In this document: positions 44,317-55,200 of the stretch, piece after piece
Numbering within the stretch: position 1 is the first letter of the stretch
How the letters are laid out: the number at the start of each line of letters is the position of its first letter
Assembly: GCA_015680685.1 (NCBI GenBank)
Contig: MNCI01003660.1
Coordinates: 609,101 to 673,100 of the forward strand
DNA length: 64,000 nt
Source: Gnetum montanum
Taxonomy: Eukaryota; Streptophyta; Gnetopsida; Gnetales; Gnetaceae
Direction of reading: 5' to 3'
Program-made: the position numbers and the translations under genes
The notes under the pieces: model-generated
What the model was told of the DNA's origin: nothing
Seen by the model: the letters and a program-made list of their open reading frames with translations, nothing else
Database searches by the model: none

Positions 44317-44905
44317 TGATGAGTGGTGAGGTACCCCTACACTCAACCATACGAATACGAGCATAACATGTGTGATCCGGTCGAACTCCGTAGACTAAGT
44401 GCCTACACACCTCATGGAACACTTAAGGTTAATTATTTGATTTCTTCCTAGACTTACTTGTATTTGTCACGGTGTATGGTTAAGTAAGTTCGAGGTATAT
44501 GATTTTTATAGATTTTCTATTTTATCTCCTATGTTGATAAGATAAAGGGTTGAAGAGACTAATTACTAACTCTAACTAACTAACTAAGTCTAAATTAACC
44601 TAGTGTCAACATCCATTCCCACTTACCGTTCACACCCTGAACCAATGCAACCTTGGTTACCAAATGCTAATTGTTGTTGGGATCACCAAGCGTAACGCAC
44701 GTGCTCGAAGCGGTTGTATTGAGGCACTTANTTGTGGGCACATGGAAAATATTCTATCTCTAGAGAGGTAAAACTGCTAGAGTTTCCCTAAGGGCTAGAT
44801 CTAGATGAGAAAACAAGGGAGAGACGCCTCTTATTTATAGACTTGGTAGTGCATCGCAATATCGCATACGCGATATCATGGCCCATGCAATATCGCGTCC
44901 CATCA
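44317..44905 (-). repeat. gypsy-3 5' LTR
   Basis: The minus strand starts TGATGGGACGCG and ends CACTCATCA, as in gypsy-2 and gypsy-4. The GC-rich U3 part contains CGCGATATCATGG and CAATATCGCG words (about 44850-44900). TATA box TATAAATAAG on the minus strand at 44830-44839. A single N at 44731. Confidence 0.85.
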
Positions 44906-45446
44906 ACGAAATAGCTAGTTTCAAGAAAAGATTTGAAAAATTCATTTTGATTGTACAAAAATCCACTCTTATTTTTCTTTCTAATCCCCCAAAAAAATTG
45001 AAAAACATTTGGTTGTCTTTTCCAACTTTGGAAATTTTAAATAGAATAAAGAATTGATTTTGTCCAATTCTCAATGAATCTTTTTGTTTCTTTTAGAATT
45101 GAATTCTTTTTTATATATCTTTTATTTTCTTTTAATACTTCTTAAGGCCAAGAAATTGAAAAATTCCATGAACATGTATTATACCTTAAATGTGCACTAA
45201 AAGTATTATAATGGTCTATGGATCAATTTGAAAATATTTCCAATTGGTTAGATTTTTTAAACAAGAAAAGGTTCAAAAAAATTTACAAATTTCTAGTGAA
45301 ATTGGCTTTCAACATTTCATTTTGAAAATACATGGAGCAATATATGGTTAGAAAAGGATTGATTAAATAGAAATTATTTTTTTCAATTAGAGTTTTCTTT
45401 TCTAGGTTATAGGTAAAGACTAGTATTGTAAGTAAAACTATAATTT
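44906..45446. other. AT-rich, no gene recognised
   Basis: A 79-codon minus-strand open frame (45074-44835) begins here and runs into the gypsy-3 LTR; no domain seen. Possibly plastid-derived, given the tRNA relic that follows. Confidence 0.35.
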
Positions 45447-45501
45447 GGACTTTTCTATAACTACAACTAAAATCCCATAAAAGTAATGCACTGATGATTT
45501 A
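45447..45501. repeat. inverted repeat, left arm
   Basis: GGACTTTTCTATAACTACAA and onward to GATGATTTA; pairs with 46560-46614 in the opposite orientation with about five mismatches. Weaker similarity extends outward to about 45423. Confidence 0.8.
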
Positions 45502-45522
45502 GTTATATATGTGTTTTTTTAT

Positions 45523-45597
45523 GCATCCAGCAAGAATTAAACTTGCAAGTTCACCAATTATGAGTTGGATGCTTTAACCATTCATAGCCATGGATGC
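45523..45597 (-). pseudogene. trnI-CAU: degenerate plastid trnI-CAU
   Basis: The minus strand reads GCATCCATGGCT at its 5' end, AATGGTTAAAGC in the D-arm region, AACTCATAATTGG in the anticodon arm (CAT, i.e. anticodon CAU, at 45560-45562) and TGGATGC at the 3' end, so the acceptor ends still pair. It follows the plastid tRNA-Ile(CAU) closely but has a 2-base insertion after the D-loop start and several changes in the T arm (AATTCTTGC for the usual TTCAA-type loop), so it is a relic. In plastomes this tRNA neighbours ycf2, which supports a shared plastid origin with the ycf2 segments. Confidence 0.85.
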
Positions 45598-46559
45598 TAG
45601 AGAAAGATCATCTAGAATAATCAATTCCTTCAATACTAAGGCCTAAAGAATAGCCAAATACATTCTCTCAAATTTCAATCATGGAAAACTCAATAAACAT
45701 TTTTCCAAATTATGCAATGAACAAACTTGTTAAGAGGACTAATCTTGCAACACTTGGATTTCCTAGAAGAGGTTCTAAGCCCATCTAGATTCTAATGATA
45801 CATTCTATTAATAATTGATTAGTGGGGAGGATAACAAAACTCTTTCTTTTTCTATGAAAATAATGTCAATTAGAGAGATTTAATGGAGAAAACCTAGCCA
45901 AGTGGCTCAAGGTAATGGGTTTTAAATCCACCACTTACAAGTACAATCACCATCATTCGCACAAGCCAAAATATTTTGTTTGTTTTCTTTTTTAAAGGAA
46001 CAAAATTTTCAAATCCAATTCTAGTTTGGATTGATGCAAGTTCGATAGAGTGTGAAGGGAAACTTTTTCTTTATATCTAGATATTGACATCTCATCAGAA
46101 AAAAAGAAGAAGATTATTTCACTGTTTTCCAGAAAACCAAAAACTCATAAAAATAACCTTTTGAAAAAGTCCAATGATTTATTATATCGAATGAAGTGGA
46201 ATCTATCTATATTTCATATAATAAAATATATAATTGTAAAAGAGGGAAAAAACCAATGAGACAAGAACAAAAAAGAAAGGTTAGGACCTTAGAAGAAAGT
46301 ACTTTGGGAAAATATCCAAGATAGTCTAGGATCAAACAACTCATATTACATCTCCTTAACTAGAGGCTAAACTTCTTCAAAAGAAAAAAAAGAATACATA
46401 GAAAGCTCATTATTGGATCCACACACCTTAACTTGGTGGCTAAATGTTTTCATACAAATACAAAGTGCTTCACTTGATCCATGGACTGAATCAATTTTGC
46501 TAAGATTTTTCATTCAAAATTTTTCCCTTTGAGAGCATCTTATTAATTTGTTTGACTTT
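45598..46559. other. non-coding interior of the inverted repeat
   Basis: AT-rich, no gene recognised. A tRNA-like GGAGAAAACCTAGCCAAGTGG stretch (in part) near 45883 does not complete a fold. May be further plastid-derived sequence. Confidence 0.35.
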
Positions 46560-46614
46560 TAAATCATTAGTGCATTACTTTTATGGAATTTTAGTTATAG
46601 TTTTAGAAAAGTCC
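46560..46614. repeat. inverted repeat, right arm
   Basis: TAAATCATTAGTGCATTACT onward to AGAAAAGTCC, the reverse complement of 45447-45501 with few differences. Confidence 0.8.
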
Positions 46615-47358
46615 CTTACTCAGATTACTATGGCTATGGACAAGGTCTCTATGACTATAGTATCATGGGAGCCACCATTATGGATGGGCATGGATAGGAA
46701 AAACATTCTCACTGGCATTCATTTTTGAGATGTTGATTGGGCGAACATGATAGAAGACCAAATTATTCAATGTTTAAAGACTAGTCTTCAACATCTTTTC
46801 CCAAAATTCATGGAGCTAGATTTCGATAGGTTTGATGGCTTTTATGTTCTGAATTTTAATTTTGGATTTGTTTAAGTTATAGTTTTGGCTATTGGTTACT
46901 GATTGATTGTATGTTGCTGTGTTAGAGGCATTAGGTGATGTTAATGGTCCCAGTGGTGATGGTGGTGATGATGATCAACCATCTCCTATTTTGGATGCTA
47001 CCTTAGCACCATTAGATGCTTGATGTGACAACACTTGATTTTATTTTAGTTTGCATGTTGGATGTTATATGGCTGATGTTGGCCAATGGTTGAGTTGTAG
47101 ATAGTTTGACACTTATAGATCATTGTTTTAATATTTATGCCACACAATGTAGTGATGGCGATTTATGTTTTAAATTTTAAGTTTCAATTTTAGTTTTGAC
47201 TATATATGTTGTTGATGACTTTACTGTTTTATGGTTTTAAGGCTATAAATGTTGTAAATAATTATGTTGAGAATGACTACATTGGTTATGTAGAAAATGA
47301 CTAAACTATAAGATTATGAATGACTATAGGATGAGGGTTTCTTGCTAGTTTTTGATCA
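46615..47358. other. unassigned, no gene recognised
   Basis: Moderately AT-rich. A plus-strand broken frame reads SGDGGDDDQPSP near 46950, an acidic stretch ending in a stop; it could be the tail of a dead transposase or host gene, but nothing identifies it. Confidence 0.3.
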
Positions 47359-47525
47359 TGGTAGGCCATATGTTTATTATCAATTTAAGGCCATAGTGGG
47401 CTACGGTGCCAGTTTAGAGTCTTACTAGATTATGGTGCCAATTTAAGGCCTCGATAGGCCACGATGCTAGTTTAAGGCCTCAGAAAGCCATGGGTTTTGC
47501 TAGTTTTAGGCCATGGCGGGCCTAC
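47359..47525. repeat. imperfect tandem repeat, 29-34 bp unit
   Basis: About five diverged units built around AGGCC-x-GG-CCA-GGTGCCAGTTTA, for example the starts at 47388, 47447 and 47475. Confidence 0.65.
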
Positions 47526-47780
47526 ATTGTAAGGAAACTAATGTTTTTGGCATTTTTCTATTTTAAAGTTTTATATGGATTTTTTGATTTTAAAATATTT
47601 TATAAGGTTTTTGATGCTTATAACATGCTAGAGAGGAAGATAAATACAGAGAAAAGCTTCAATAAATTAAAAATGGAAATGAAAGTGAAATCTTAGACCA
47701 CATGCATAAAAATTTAAAATAAAGTGTACAAAGAGGCACAACAGGTTAAGAAAGATAATTTAGGCTATATGGCTATCAGT
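47526..47780. other. unassigned AT-rich stretch
   Basis: No gene recognised; lies between the tandem repeat and the 3' side of gypsy-5. Confidence 0.35.
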
Positions 47781-48780
47781 ACATATGGTTACATGGTCAT
47801 AAAGGCATGGGTGGAAGGGTTAAAGTGTACATCTCTTGTGAAGATTCTTCCTAGTCTTTGAAAGATTAGGAAATGTGTAAGGCCTTTTCTGTACAAGTTT
47901 GTATTCGCCATCCCCTTCACCAACAATTTAGAAGGGGAGTTCATTTCATAGTGCATCTTGTTTCCCATTGTTATCATTCTTGGCTATCTCCTCTCTCTTA
48001 GGTTACTAGACCTCATGAATGGAAGTCTCTTCTTGAAACTCCACTTTAGACCACTACTCTATGTTCACGTTGCTAACAACTAGGGAAACTATGTTATCAT
48101 TGTGAATGATGATTTCAACTTCCTCATAAGGAAGATGAATCTATTGGTGGATACATAAAGACATGGCTTATAATTAAGCCAACTAAGGTCTTCCTAGGAT
48201 GAGGTTAAATCCTAGTGTCTCCTCCACCAGCAAGAAATCAATAGTTTTGGGCAATTTCTCCCCTACCATAAAGTCCAAGGTGATAGACCCCTTGACAACA
48301 ACCTTTGATCCATTGAAGAACTTGAGAGCAATGGTTGTTGTTCATTGTATTTTTTCTGTTATGTCTAAATGTTCAACTATGGTTCATGGGATAACATTTT
48401 TTGCATTCCCATCATCCACATGCATCTAATGCACCTTATATTGTCCTATCCATATGGTGATAAAAAGAGGAGCCCTAGTTACCTTGCCATTTAAGGACTG
48501 GTCTTGATTTCGCTATCGTGAAACACTAGTGATGTTGACTTCTTCTTCCTTTGCAAAGAAGAAACTATCATTATATGGATGGATTTCTCATTAGCAAGGA
48601 TGTCCTCACTAATGGGGAAGGAAGTCAACATGTTGAGTAGCACCTCATGATAAGTAGCTAAAGTCATGATTAGGTCATATAGGCTCAAAGATGTGTTCTT
48701 CTACTTAAGGGATTACTTAACTTGTTCCATTACATTGAGGAAGTTCTTGTTGTTTGCCATGGGCTTGTCATCCTAATTGT
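47781..48780 (-). pseudogene. gypsy-5 aspartic protease region
   Basis: Minus-strand relic. VDDGNAKNVIP (48419 down to about 48387) matches the protease active-site block of Tat/Ogre-type elements (usually V-D-N-G-S-S-x-N-V-x-P), with D-D-G here. Downstream are GSITLDFMVGEKLPK (about 48270-48315) and a LILGRP-like piece near 48200. The open frame 48688-48491 corresponds to the segment just upstream of the protease in that group. No reverse transcriptase follows towards 47700. The domain is broken by several stops. Confidence 0.65.
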
Positions 48781-51010
48781 GCTTTACTTTCTTCATGCAC
48801 CCCAAAATATGAACTTCAGCCTTTAGGTTGCTGTGGCTTTTCCTCTTTTTTTAATATCTTGGCTCTTAGGGTCCTCTTGTGGTTTGCTTGTGAAAGCATC
48901 CTAGGTTGTAGAAGTCATGGGCATTGAGGATATGGGAGTGGGCTTTGGTTGACCCACTTCATTCCTTGACTTGGATTGCTTGTCATCTTTGTTGTTGAGC
49001 TTCTTCTTATGCTTCTTCCTTTTCTTGGTTGAGGTTATTATTAGTTGTGTGGGAGGAAGAAGCTATGTCATTGGCCACCATGAGAGGACACTATTCGGTT
49101 GTATGGGCTAGCTGGGTCATAGTGGGTTGAGGTACCTTGATGAAAAAAGGCTCTCTTGGAGGCATTTGTGATGGTACTCTTACAATAAAAGGGGATCTTG
49201 AGCTGGTGGAAGTTGAAGATGTCCTTTCATTGTGGAAGGGGCCGGGGGGTACCCGAATCATGAATGGTTCCCTCATAGGTCTCCGATTGTCATCAACACT
49301 GAATGCCGATATGACGTATGCACTATTATTGATGTTTAGTGGATCCTTATACACCAACATTGATTAGTTTTGTGGTCAGATAGGGTTGGATGCATCTAGA
49401 GCTAGCTTTCCCCTATCTATCGTCTTCTATAGGTCATCCTTTAGTGTGAAGTAGAAGTCTATGTTATGACTAGATAGTTGATAATAGTGGCAAAAGTGTT
49501 CTAGATTAAAATACTTAGGTAGTTGTGGATCATCCTTTGTTGCTAGAGTGGGATCCTTGGCTATCTCACATTTAGACATCTTCCTATATTGGATCCTTCC
49601 ACTCTTCAATAGTTGATCTAAGATTTTGGATGGCTTTAGAGGTAAAGTAGTGTATTTTGTCCTGTCCTTTCGCTTAAAGTTTGGTTTGGTCATGGTTGAT
49701 GTAGTGTCCCTAGAGGTTGATGGTTTGTTACCTTGGTTATTAGTGGAGGCTTTGGATGGGTTGGCCTTTAACCCTTGGTTGGTTGTTTTAGCTTTCTTGT
49801 TTATGGTTTCTAGGACCACATTATTCTACTTGTTCTTCACCTTGTTCCTTAGTGTATGTTGATTTTTGTATGCCACATAGCTAGGGTCATGACTAGCCTC
49901 TACAACATCCTCTATGTTTTTCATCTGAGAGAAGGATTGACTAAGTGACCATGGGTCAAGGTAGTATAGTTTAGATTTAATAAAATCATTGAACACCTCC
50001 TTAAATATAGCCAAAAGATGGGTTTTGGCTATGAGCTCTAGTATCTCATTCAGAAGAATATTCCATTGTTTGATGAACTGCTACACTAGCTTGAGGGGTC
50101 CCTACTTGATCTTCATCAGCTGGTAAAGCATGGTGTTAAGCTTCAAGTTATACCTAAAGTGGTTAATGAATTATGCTATTAGTTCCTCAAGAGAGGATAT
50201 AGATTTTCTAGGTAGGGCATGGTACAAATCAAGCACTTTTCAAGTTAAGGACACAGAGAAAATCCTCATTACGATGTGTAGCCATGGTTATAAAGGTAAG
50301 CACTTAGAGTATAAGGTAATTAGATGGGCATTTTGATCACCTTCACCATTATACTTGGTGAATTAGGGCACAGGGACACTAAGGGAAAGAGTTAGCAATG
50401 CGATCATCTTGATAAAAGTCCATTATCTTCATTGTCTTTGAAGAGGAGATCTCAAGTTTTTGTAACTTTTTAGTCAAGTCCTTGATCATCTGAAAGGCCT
50501 AATCTAGTGCTTGGGATATCCTTGTTGGTTGCATAGTTTGGACAAATGGCTACAATGTATGTTGGGTGGCTTAGGACCTTATTATAAATTGTATAATAGA
50601 AGGGATAGGTTATCACTATAGTTGGTGGGAAAAACAAAGAGAAAGACATTTATGTCAATATTTGGGGCAAAAACGAAGAAAAGGAGGTATGTAACCCCTA
50701 GGTTGCTTGAATTCCCATGGTGGATCCCACTTTGTTAGTCAACAGGTTGGTAGTGGTGACAACCACTGACGATGGTCATATGGATCATGGCTAGGTGGCA
50801 AATGACATGGAAAAATGAAGCATGGTGAACTATGACACTAATTATGTTTGGTGCATAGTAATGAATAGGGTAGGATTGAACATGGTTGAGTAAGGTGGAG
50901 AGGAAGATGATGGGACATGATTTACAAAAGAGATGAAGGTGGTTGGGAGGAGGGGGGGAGGTGAACCTTGTTATCTTAGGGATGGCTTGTTGGGAAAGTG
51001 CAACCAAGAC
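48780..51010 (-). pseudogene. gypsy-5 gag, Tat/Ogre-like
   Basis: Minus-strand pieces in order from about 50450 down: a capsid part with HALPRKSISSLEELI (about 50170-50230), then IFKEVFNDFIKSKLYYLDPW (50009-49950), a Ser/Thr/Asn/Lys-rich linker (49800-49680), and HFCHYYQLSSHNIDFYFTLK (about 49510-49450), the conserved Gag C-terminal motif whose usual C..H..H..C pattern is altered. A Pro-rich tail with repeated REPFMIRVPP-like units follows (49280-49110). This differs from the gypsy-2/3/4 gag, so it is a separate lineage. The N-terminal limit near 51010 is uncertain. Confidence 0.7.
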
Positions 51011-51755
51011 ATTTTCAGGCTTGGATTTAGCCTTGAATTCATCTTCCTCCTCTGGTTGTCCATCAAAGGTAGGCTTCTAGTCTTCTTTGTTCATCTCTAT
51101 CAAGTGAGCTAAAATGCTAGCATAGACATTATTGAGAGGTATTTGGTTATACAAGGATGGAATATAATCCTTTCCATTACAATGCATGAGCTCAAACTCC
51201 CTCTTAGCTCCTACTCCCATTCATGGAATCAGAATGTTAGCCTAGATCTTGGCATAAATGAAGTTGTAGTGCTCTTAATTTATTACCAAGAACCTAGGAC
51301 TCTAGTTCCTAAGTCTCAAAGACTATTTGCATTTGGCTATGGTGGGGTCCTTGGGGTCATATATCCTTACGACTTGTTGGATGGACCTGTTATCAGTGAA
51401 ATTGAAGGAGAACTTAGTTGACTATTGGAAAGACATGGTTATGATGTTGAAAATGGCTTGGAAAAGGTTATAAAAGATAGAAAAAAGCATAAATTCTAGC
51501 AAGTAGAATTCAAAAATGACTAGAAGAGGTAAAAATATCTAAAAATGGGATACTTACTATAAATAGTAAGTGGGGGGATCAAGGGAGGTAAATCCCTTTG
51601 CTAAAAATGGTAAGCTAAAAAGGTGGTACTAGGCCTCACCCATACTAGGTGCAATAGGGGAAAAGAAAGGTAGGGGGTGAGATAAGGGGATCTCACAACT
51701 TCCTAGCCAACATTGCTGAAGGGGGGAGGGTTTGAAACTTGAAAATTTCCACAAG
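51011..51755. other. unassigned stretch upstream of gypsy-5 gag
   Basis: No gene recognised; possibly gypsy-5 leader or LTR. CTTACTATAAATAGTAAG (about 51550-51567) is an inverted repeat holding a TATA-like core. ACAAG at 51751-51755 is the target duplication of gypsy-4. Confidence 0.4.
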
Positions 51756-52612
51756 TGATGAGTAGCGAGGTACCCCTATGCTCAACCATATGAATATGAG
51801 TGTTTCACGCATGACCCAGTTGAATTCCAAGGACTGAGTGCTTATGCGTCCTTGTGGAATAAGGATTGGTTGATCGTTGTTTTCCCAAGCTTATCTGTAT
51901 GTCACAATTGTATCATTAAGGAAGATTGAGGCATATGATTTTTATAGCTTTTATGTTTTTATGTCCTGCGCTAGTAGGGAAGGAGAGAGATACCTAGGTG
52001 ACTAATTTAACTTAACTACTTATCAACTAAGTTCTAACTAATTCTAATACAAGCATCTATTCCCACTTCCCATACACATCCTAAACTAGTGTAACACTTC
52101 TGGGATTACCAAACGCTAATAGTTACTAGGTTACCAAGCATTACATGCATGCTCGAAGTGGTCGTGCTTGTGTAATGTAATGATGTGCTTAATTGATCAA
52201 AATGAATTGCTACACTAATAACATAAATGTAAAGTGCATAAAATAAAATAAAATAAATGCATAAAAAAATAAAATAAAAGAAATGTATAAGAAAACAAAT
52301 CTCAAGTGTTGCAAGGATGAATCAAAGAGCTCATCTTTATTGTCGTACACAAGGTGTGCTTAGGTACATAATGCTCGAATAAAGATCCATCCACACTTAG
52401 ACCTCTTATTATGGGCACTTGGAAAATACTCTAACTTTCAAACATACTACCAGAGTTTTGCTACTTGATTGCTAAAAGATTTTCTCCCCCAATTTGTGCA
52501 CTTGGGCACTGTATTTATAGGCTTGGGAGCAACTACTCTAATAATTAGAATAAAATGCTAGAGTAACTACTCTAATAATTAGAATAAACTACTAGAGTAA
52601 CCGCTCTCATCA
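51756..52612 (-). repeat. gypsy-4 3' LTR
   Basis: On the minus strand it starts TGATGAGAGCGG and ends CTACTCATCA. It holds two units of a 34-bp repeat (52536-52603) and TATA box TATAAATA (minus, 52512-52519). A run of AAATA units lies at 52238-52300. Confidence 0.9.
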
Positions 52613-52630
52613 TACCCCCATGACTGAATG
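52613..52630 (-). other. gypsy-4 polypurine tract
   Basis: The minus strand reads CATTCAGTCATGGGGGTA directly before the 3' LTR. Confidence 0.75.
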
Positions 52631-54219
52631 AAAACTTGTTCTTGAGTTCCTTACAAAATATTGGAAAGGTATGGGATTATTGACTAATTGACAATTGGCG
52701 ATGGAATGGGATGATAGACTCAACGTGCATAGTGATGGATCAATAAGCATATTACAAAATTATGGTGAACACTCGTACATAAATGACATCCAAGCCTTTA
52801 TTTGGTAGCTTGTAGAGAAAGAGAGAGAGAAAATGAAACATGTTGCCGCCAATGCTAAGATTATGCCTTCTGTTATTTATCCATAGCCATGCCACTATAC
52901 TTGCTCATTTCGTAAATGCTCTAGTTCTAGTCCATCCTGAGTGCTTCCTCCAAGCCTAGTCCATTATTTGTATGATTGCCATCTACACACACAACACAGT
53001 CACAAATGAGCAAGGATAGATAAACCACAATACAGTTGATACATTGCCTTGATATGAAGCACATTGGTTGAGTTGTGGTTATGGCAGAAATTGGTTCGGA
53101 GATTTATTACAAGTGCCTACCCAAGGTGTAGGGGTTAGGTGAATAGTAAAATGGAGAAAATTAAAAAATTTGTGCCAGGGCCCCCACGACTAAGAGTGAA
53201 CCTTAGATAGCTATAAGATGGAAAAATATGAAGAACAAGAAAGATGGGGAAAAATAACAAAAACAATGCCAATAAAATGGATGTCATGGATGGGGATGAA
53301 ACAAGAGATGATTGATTATAGGAAATTTTTAAGGAAAAGAACTTAACAGTTACACCAAAAAGGAATGCGAGTGGGTCCTTCCTAAAGCAGGCTCATGCCT
53401 TTTATGCCCTGACAAACCCACAAACCAAAGAGTCCGTAGGCTCTAGGAATGTCATTTGGAAGAAAGAGTTAAAAACATACCCACAAGAATTCACCAAAGA
53501 AAAACAATGCATCAACCCAGAAATAGAATGATGATCAAATCGACAATGAGGTGGAAAAATGGAAAGAAATATGGAGAGGAGAAAAATAGAAGAAAAATGG
53601 AATGGAATCCCAAGAACAAGGTTGTGTAAAGTCCCTTGTGTATTTCATGGTTAATGTGACTGAGTAAAGCTCATTCCAAATCTAGACTCAAACAAACCAC
53701 ACCCAGTGACCTCGCATCAACATACTTGAACAATTTGTCCACTTGAAGCAACAAGAATGCTTCCACAAAGAGTCACCACCATTATGAGGAGAGCGAGATG
53801 GATAAGTAGGAAGCGAGAAAGGGCCTTAGTTAGAGGGAACCTTCAGGCATGGGTAACATGTCTTTGTAGTTCCATAACCAGTGCTTGTAGCCCATATTGC
53901 TTTATTATGTCTAAGGGGTGTGCTTTGAATTATCACTTTTTTTTCTTTTTGTTTGTTTGTTTGTTTGTTTTTTGCATGAGAACCACACCATGCAAAGACT
54001 TATTTTTATTCATTCAACTTCTTGATTTTTGAACAATGTCAGAATGGCAGAAAACAAAAGAAGTAAGCATCCAAGCACCCAAGAGAATGGCTAGCACAAA
54101 TGCATCGAATCCCCTTGAAGTCACACCCTTTTCATCCTTTGAGTCTTTCCTTTTCACCCTTTATGATTTTTTGTTGAACAAATCATGCAACTATAGATGA
54201 TGTACAATCTTTAACAGTA
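52631..54219 (-). other. gypsy-4 3' region, no gene
   Basis: Non-coding. A second purine tract (minus, CTTAGTCGTGGGGGCC at about 53179-53194) resembles the one before the gypsy-2 extra frame. A TTCAAAGCACACCCC motif (minus, about 53918-53935) is shared with gypsy-2. A (GTTT)n run lies at 53950-53970. Confidence 0.55.
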
Positions 54220-54870
54220 GCTACTTCGATCCATTTTGTTAGGTAATTAATGGAAATAATAATATAAGCTTTTCCATTGGACATTGGTGTAATCAACCTC
54301 ATAAAATCAATTCCCCAAATGTCGAGGGGTTCTAATGGTTGAATCCATCAATGTAGACCCTCCATTCTAGCAGTCATTCCCCATCACGTTGACAACACTT
54401 ACAAGATTGGACAAAATGATGGGTGTCCTGAAATAATTTAGGCCAATAATATCCTACAAGTGAGATCTTGATGGTTGTTCATCTCCCAATGTAATGACCC
54501 CCACAAGGACCCTCATGAGCATCTTGGAGAACTGAAAGTTGATCTATATCAAGAACACACCATCGAACCAAGCCATTGGGACACACTTTGTAAAGTTTCC
54601 CATTGATGTCCATAAAGTACTTGGCTTGGTGAAGAAACTGTCATTTCTTCTTAAGGTTTAACTCTTTTGGTATTTGTTGGGTGAGGAGATAGGTAAGAAT
54701 GCTACTATACTAGTTTGTCTCCATGGGTGATCGATTATTCACTACACCAACAAAGAGGAATTCATCAGGGAAATGATCAGAAATTGGATACTCATCCTCT
54801 TTGTTGTTCCATCGCAACTAACATAAATGATCAACAACTACATTCTTGGTGCCTTTGTGTAAGATTACAA
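54220..54870 (-). pseudogene. gypsy-4 integrase, truncated
   Basis: The minus strand reads KLYKVCPNGLVRWCVLD (about 54555-54605), then HEGPCGGHY and the VGYYWPKLFQDTHHFV block with a CKCCQRD zinc-domain end (about 54385-54520), then the start of the core (a W-G-I/D-F-like stretch near 54310). After about 54220 the remaining core with its second Asp and Glu, and the whole C-terminal domain, are missing. The deletion disables integration. Confidence 0.8.
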
Positions 54871-54899
54871 GCCATCATATGATGTGAGGGCTTACCATT

Positions 54900-55200
54900 G
54901 GCTTATTCATAAGGAATCAGATTGCACTATGATCTGTATGTATATATACTTTATATCCCAATACATAGTGTCTAAGCTTTTCTAGTGCAAACACTACAGT
55001 CATTAATCCTTTCTCTATGGTAGTGTAGTTAATTTGTGCACCAGTGATACTTCTACTCGCACAGTGGATGTAATAAGGACATTTTTGTTCATCTAACTGT
55101 ATGAGTACAGCTCCTAAGGCATAGTTGGATGCATCAGTCATGATATGGAATGGTTTGGACTAGTTAGGAGCTTGTAGAATGGGTGTTTCTACTAGCTTCT
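54900..55200 (-). pseudogene. gypsy-4 RNase H
   Basis: MTDASNYALGAVLIQLD (55141-55091) carries the first Asp; NYTTIEKGLMTVVFALEKL (about 55032-54976) keeps the Glu; IHTDHSAI (about 54940-54917) keeps the Asp that gypsy-2 has lost. The open stretch 55141-54917 is the core. Confidence 0.88.

Larger units (their letters stand above)
40732..44905 (-). mobile_element. gypsy-3: internally deleted gypsy element (gypsy-2 family)
   Basis: Minus-strand element with one LTR (44317-44905), primer site, gag and protease. After the protease the sequence passes directly into 3'-region sequence, including purine tracts at 40841-40860 and 40812-40830. Reverse transcriptase, RNase H and integrase are absent, and the 3' LTR is lost or reduced to a scrap. 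The left end is uncertain. Comparison with gypsy-4 at 56260-56340 places the deletion junction near 40875-40910. Confidence 0.8.

Noticed and set aside
45883-45960. A tRNA-Ser-like stretch (GGAGAAAACCTAGCCAAGTGG, in part, then TTTTAAATCC)
   Set aside because: The 5' half resembles a tRNA, but no T arm or matching acceptor end follows, so no fold is supported.
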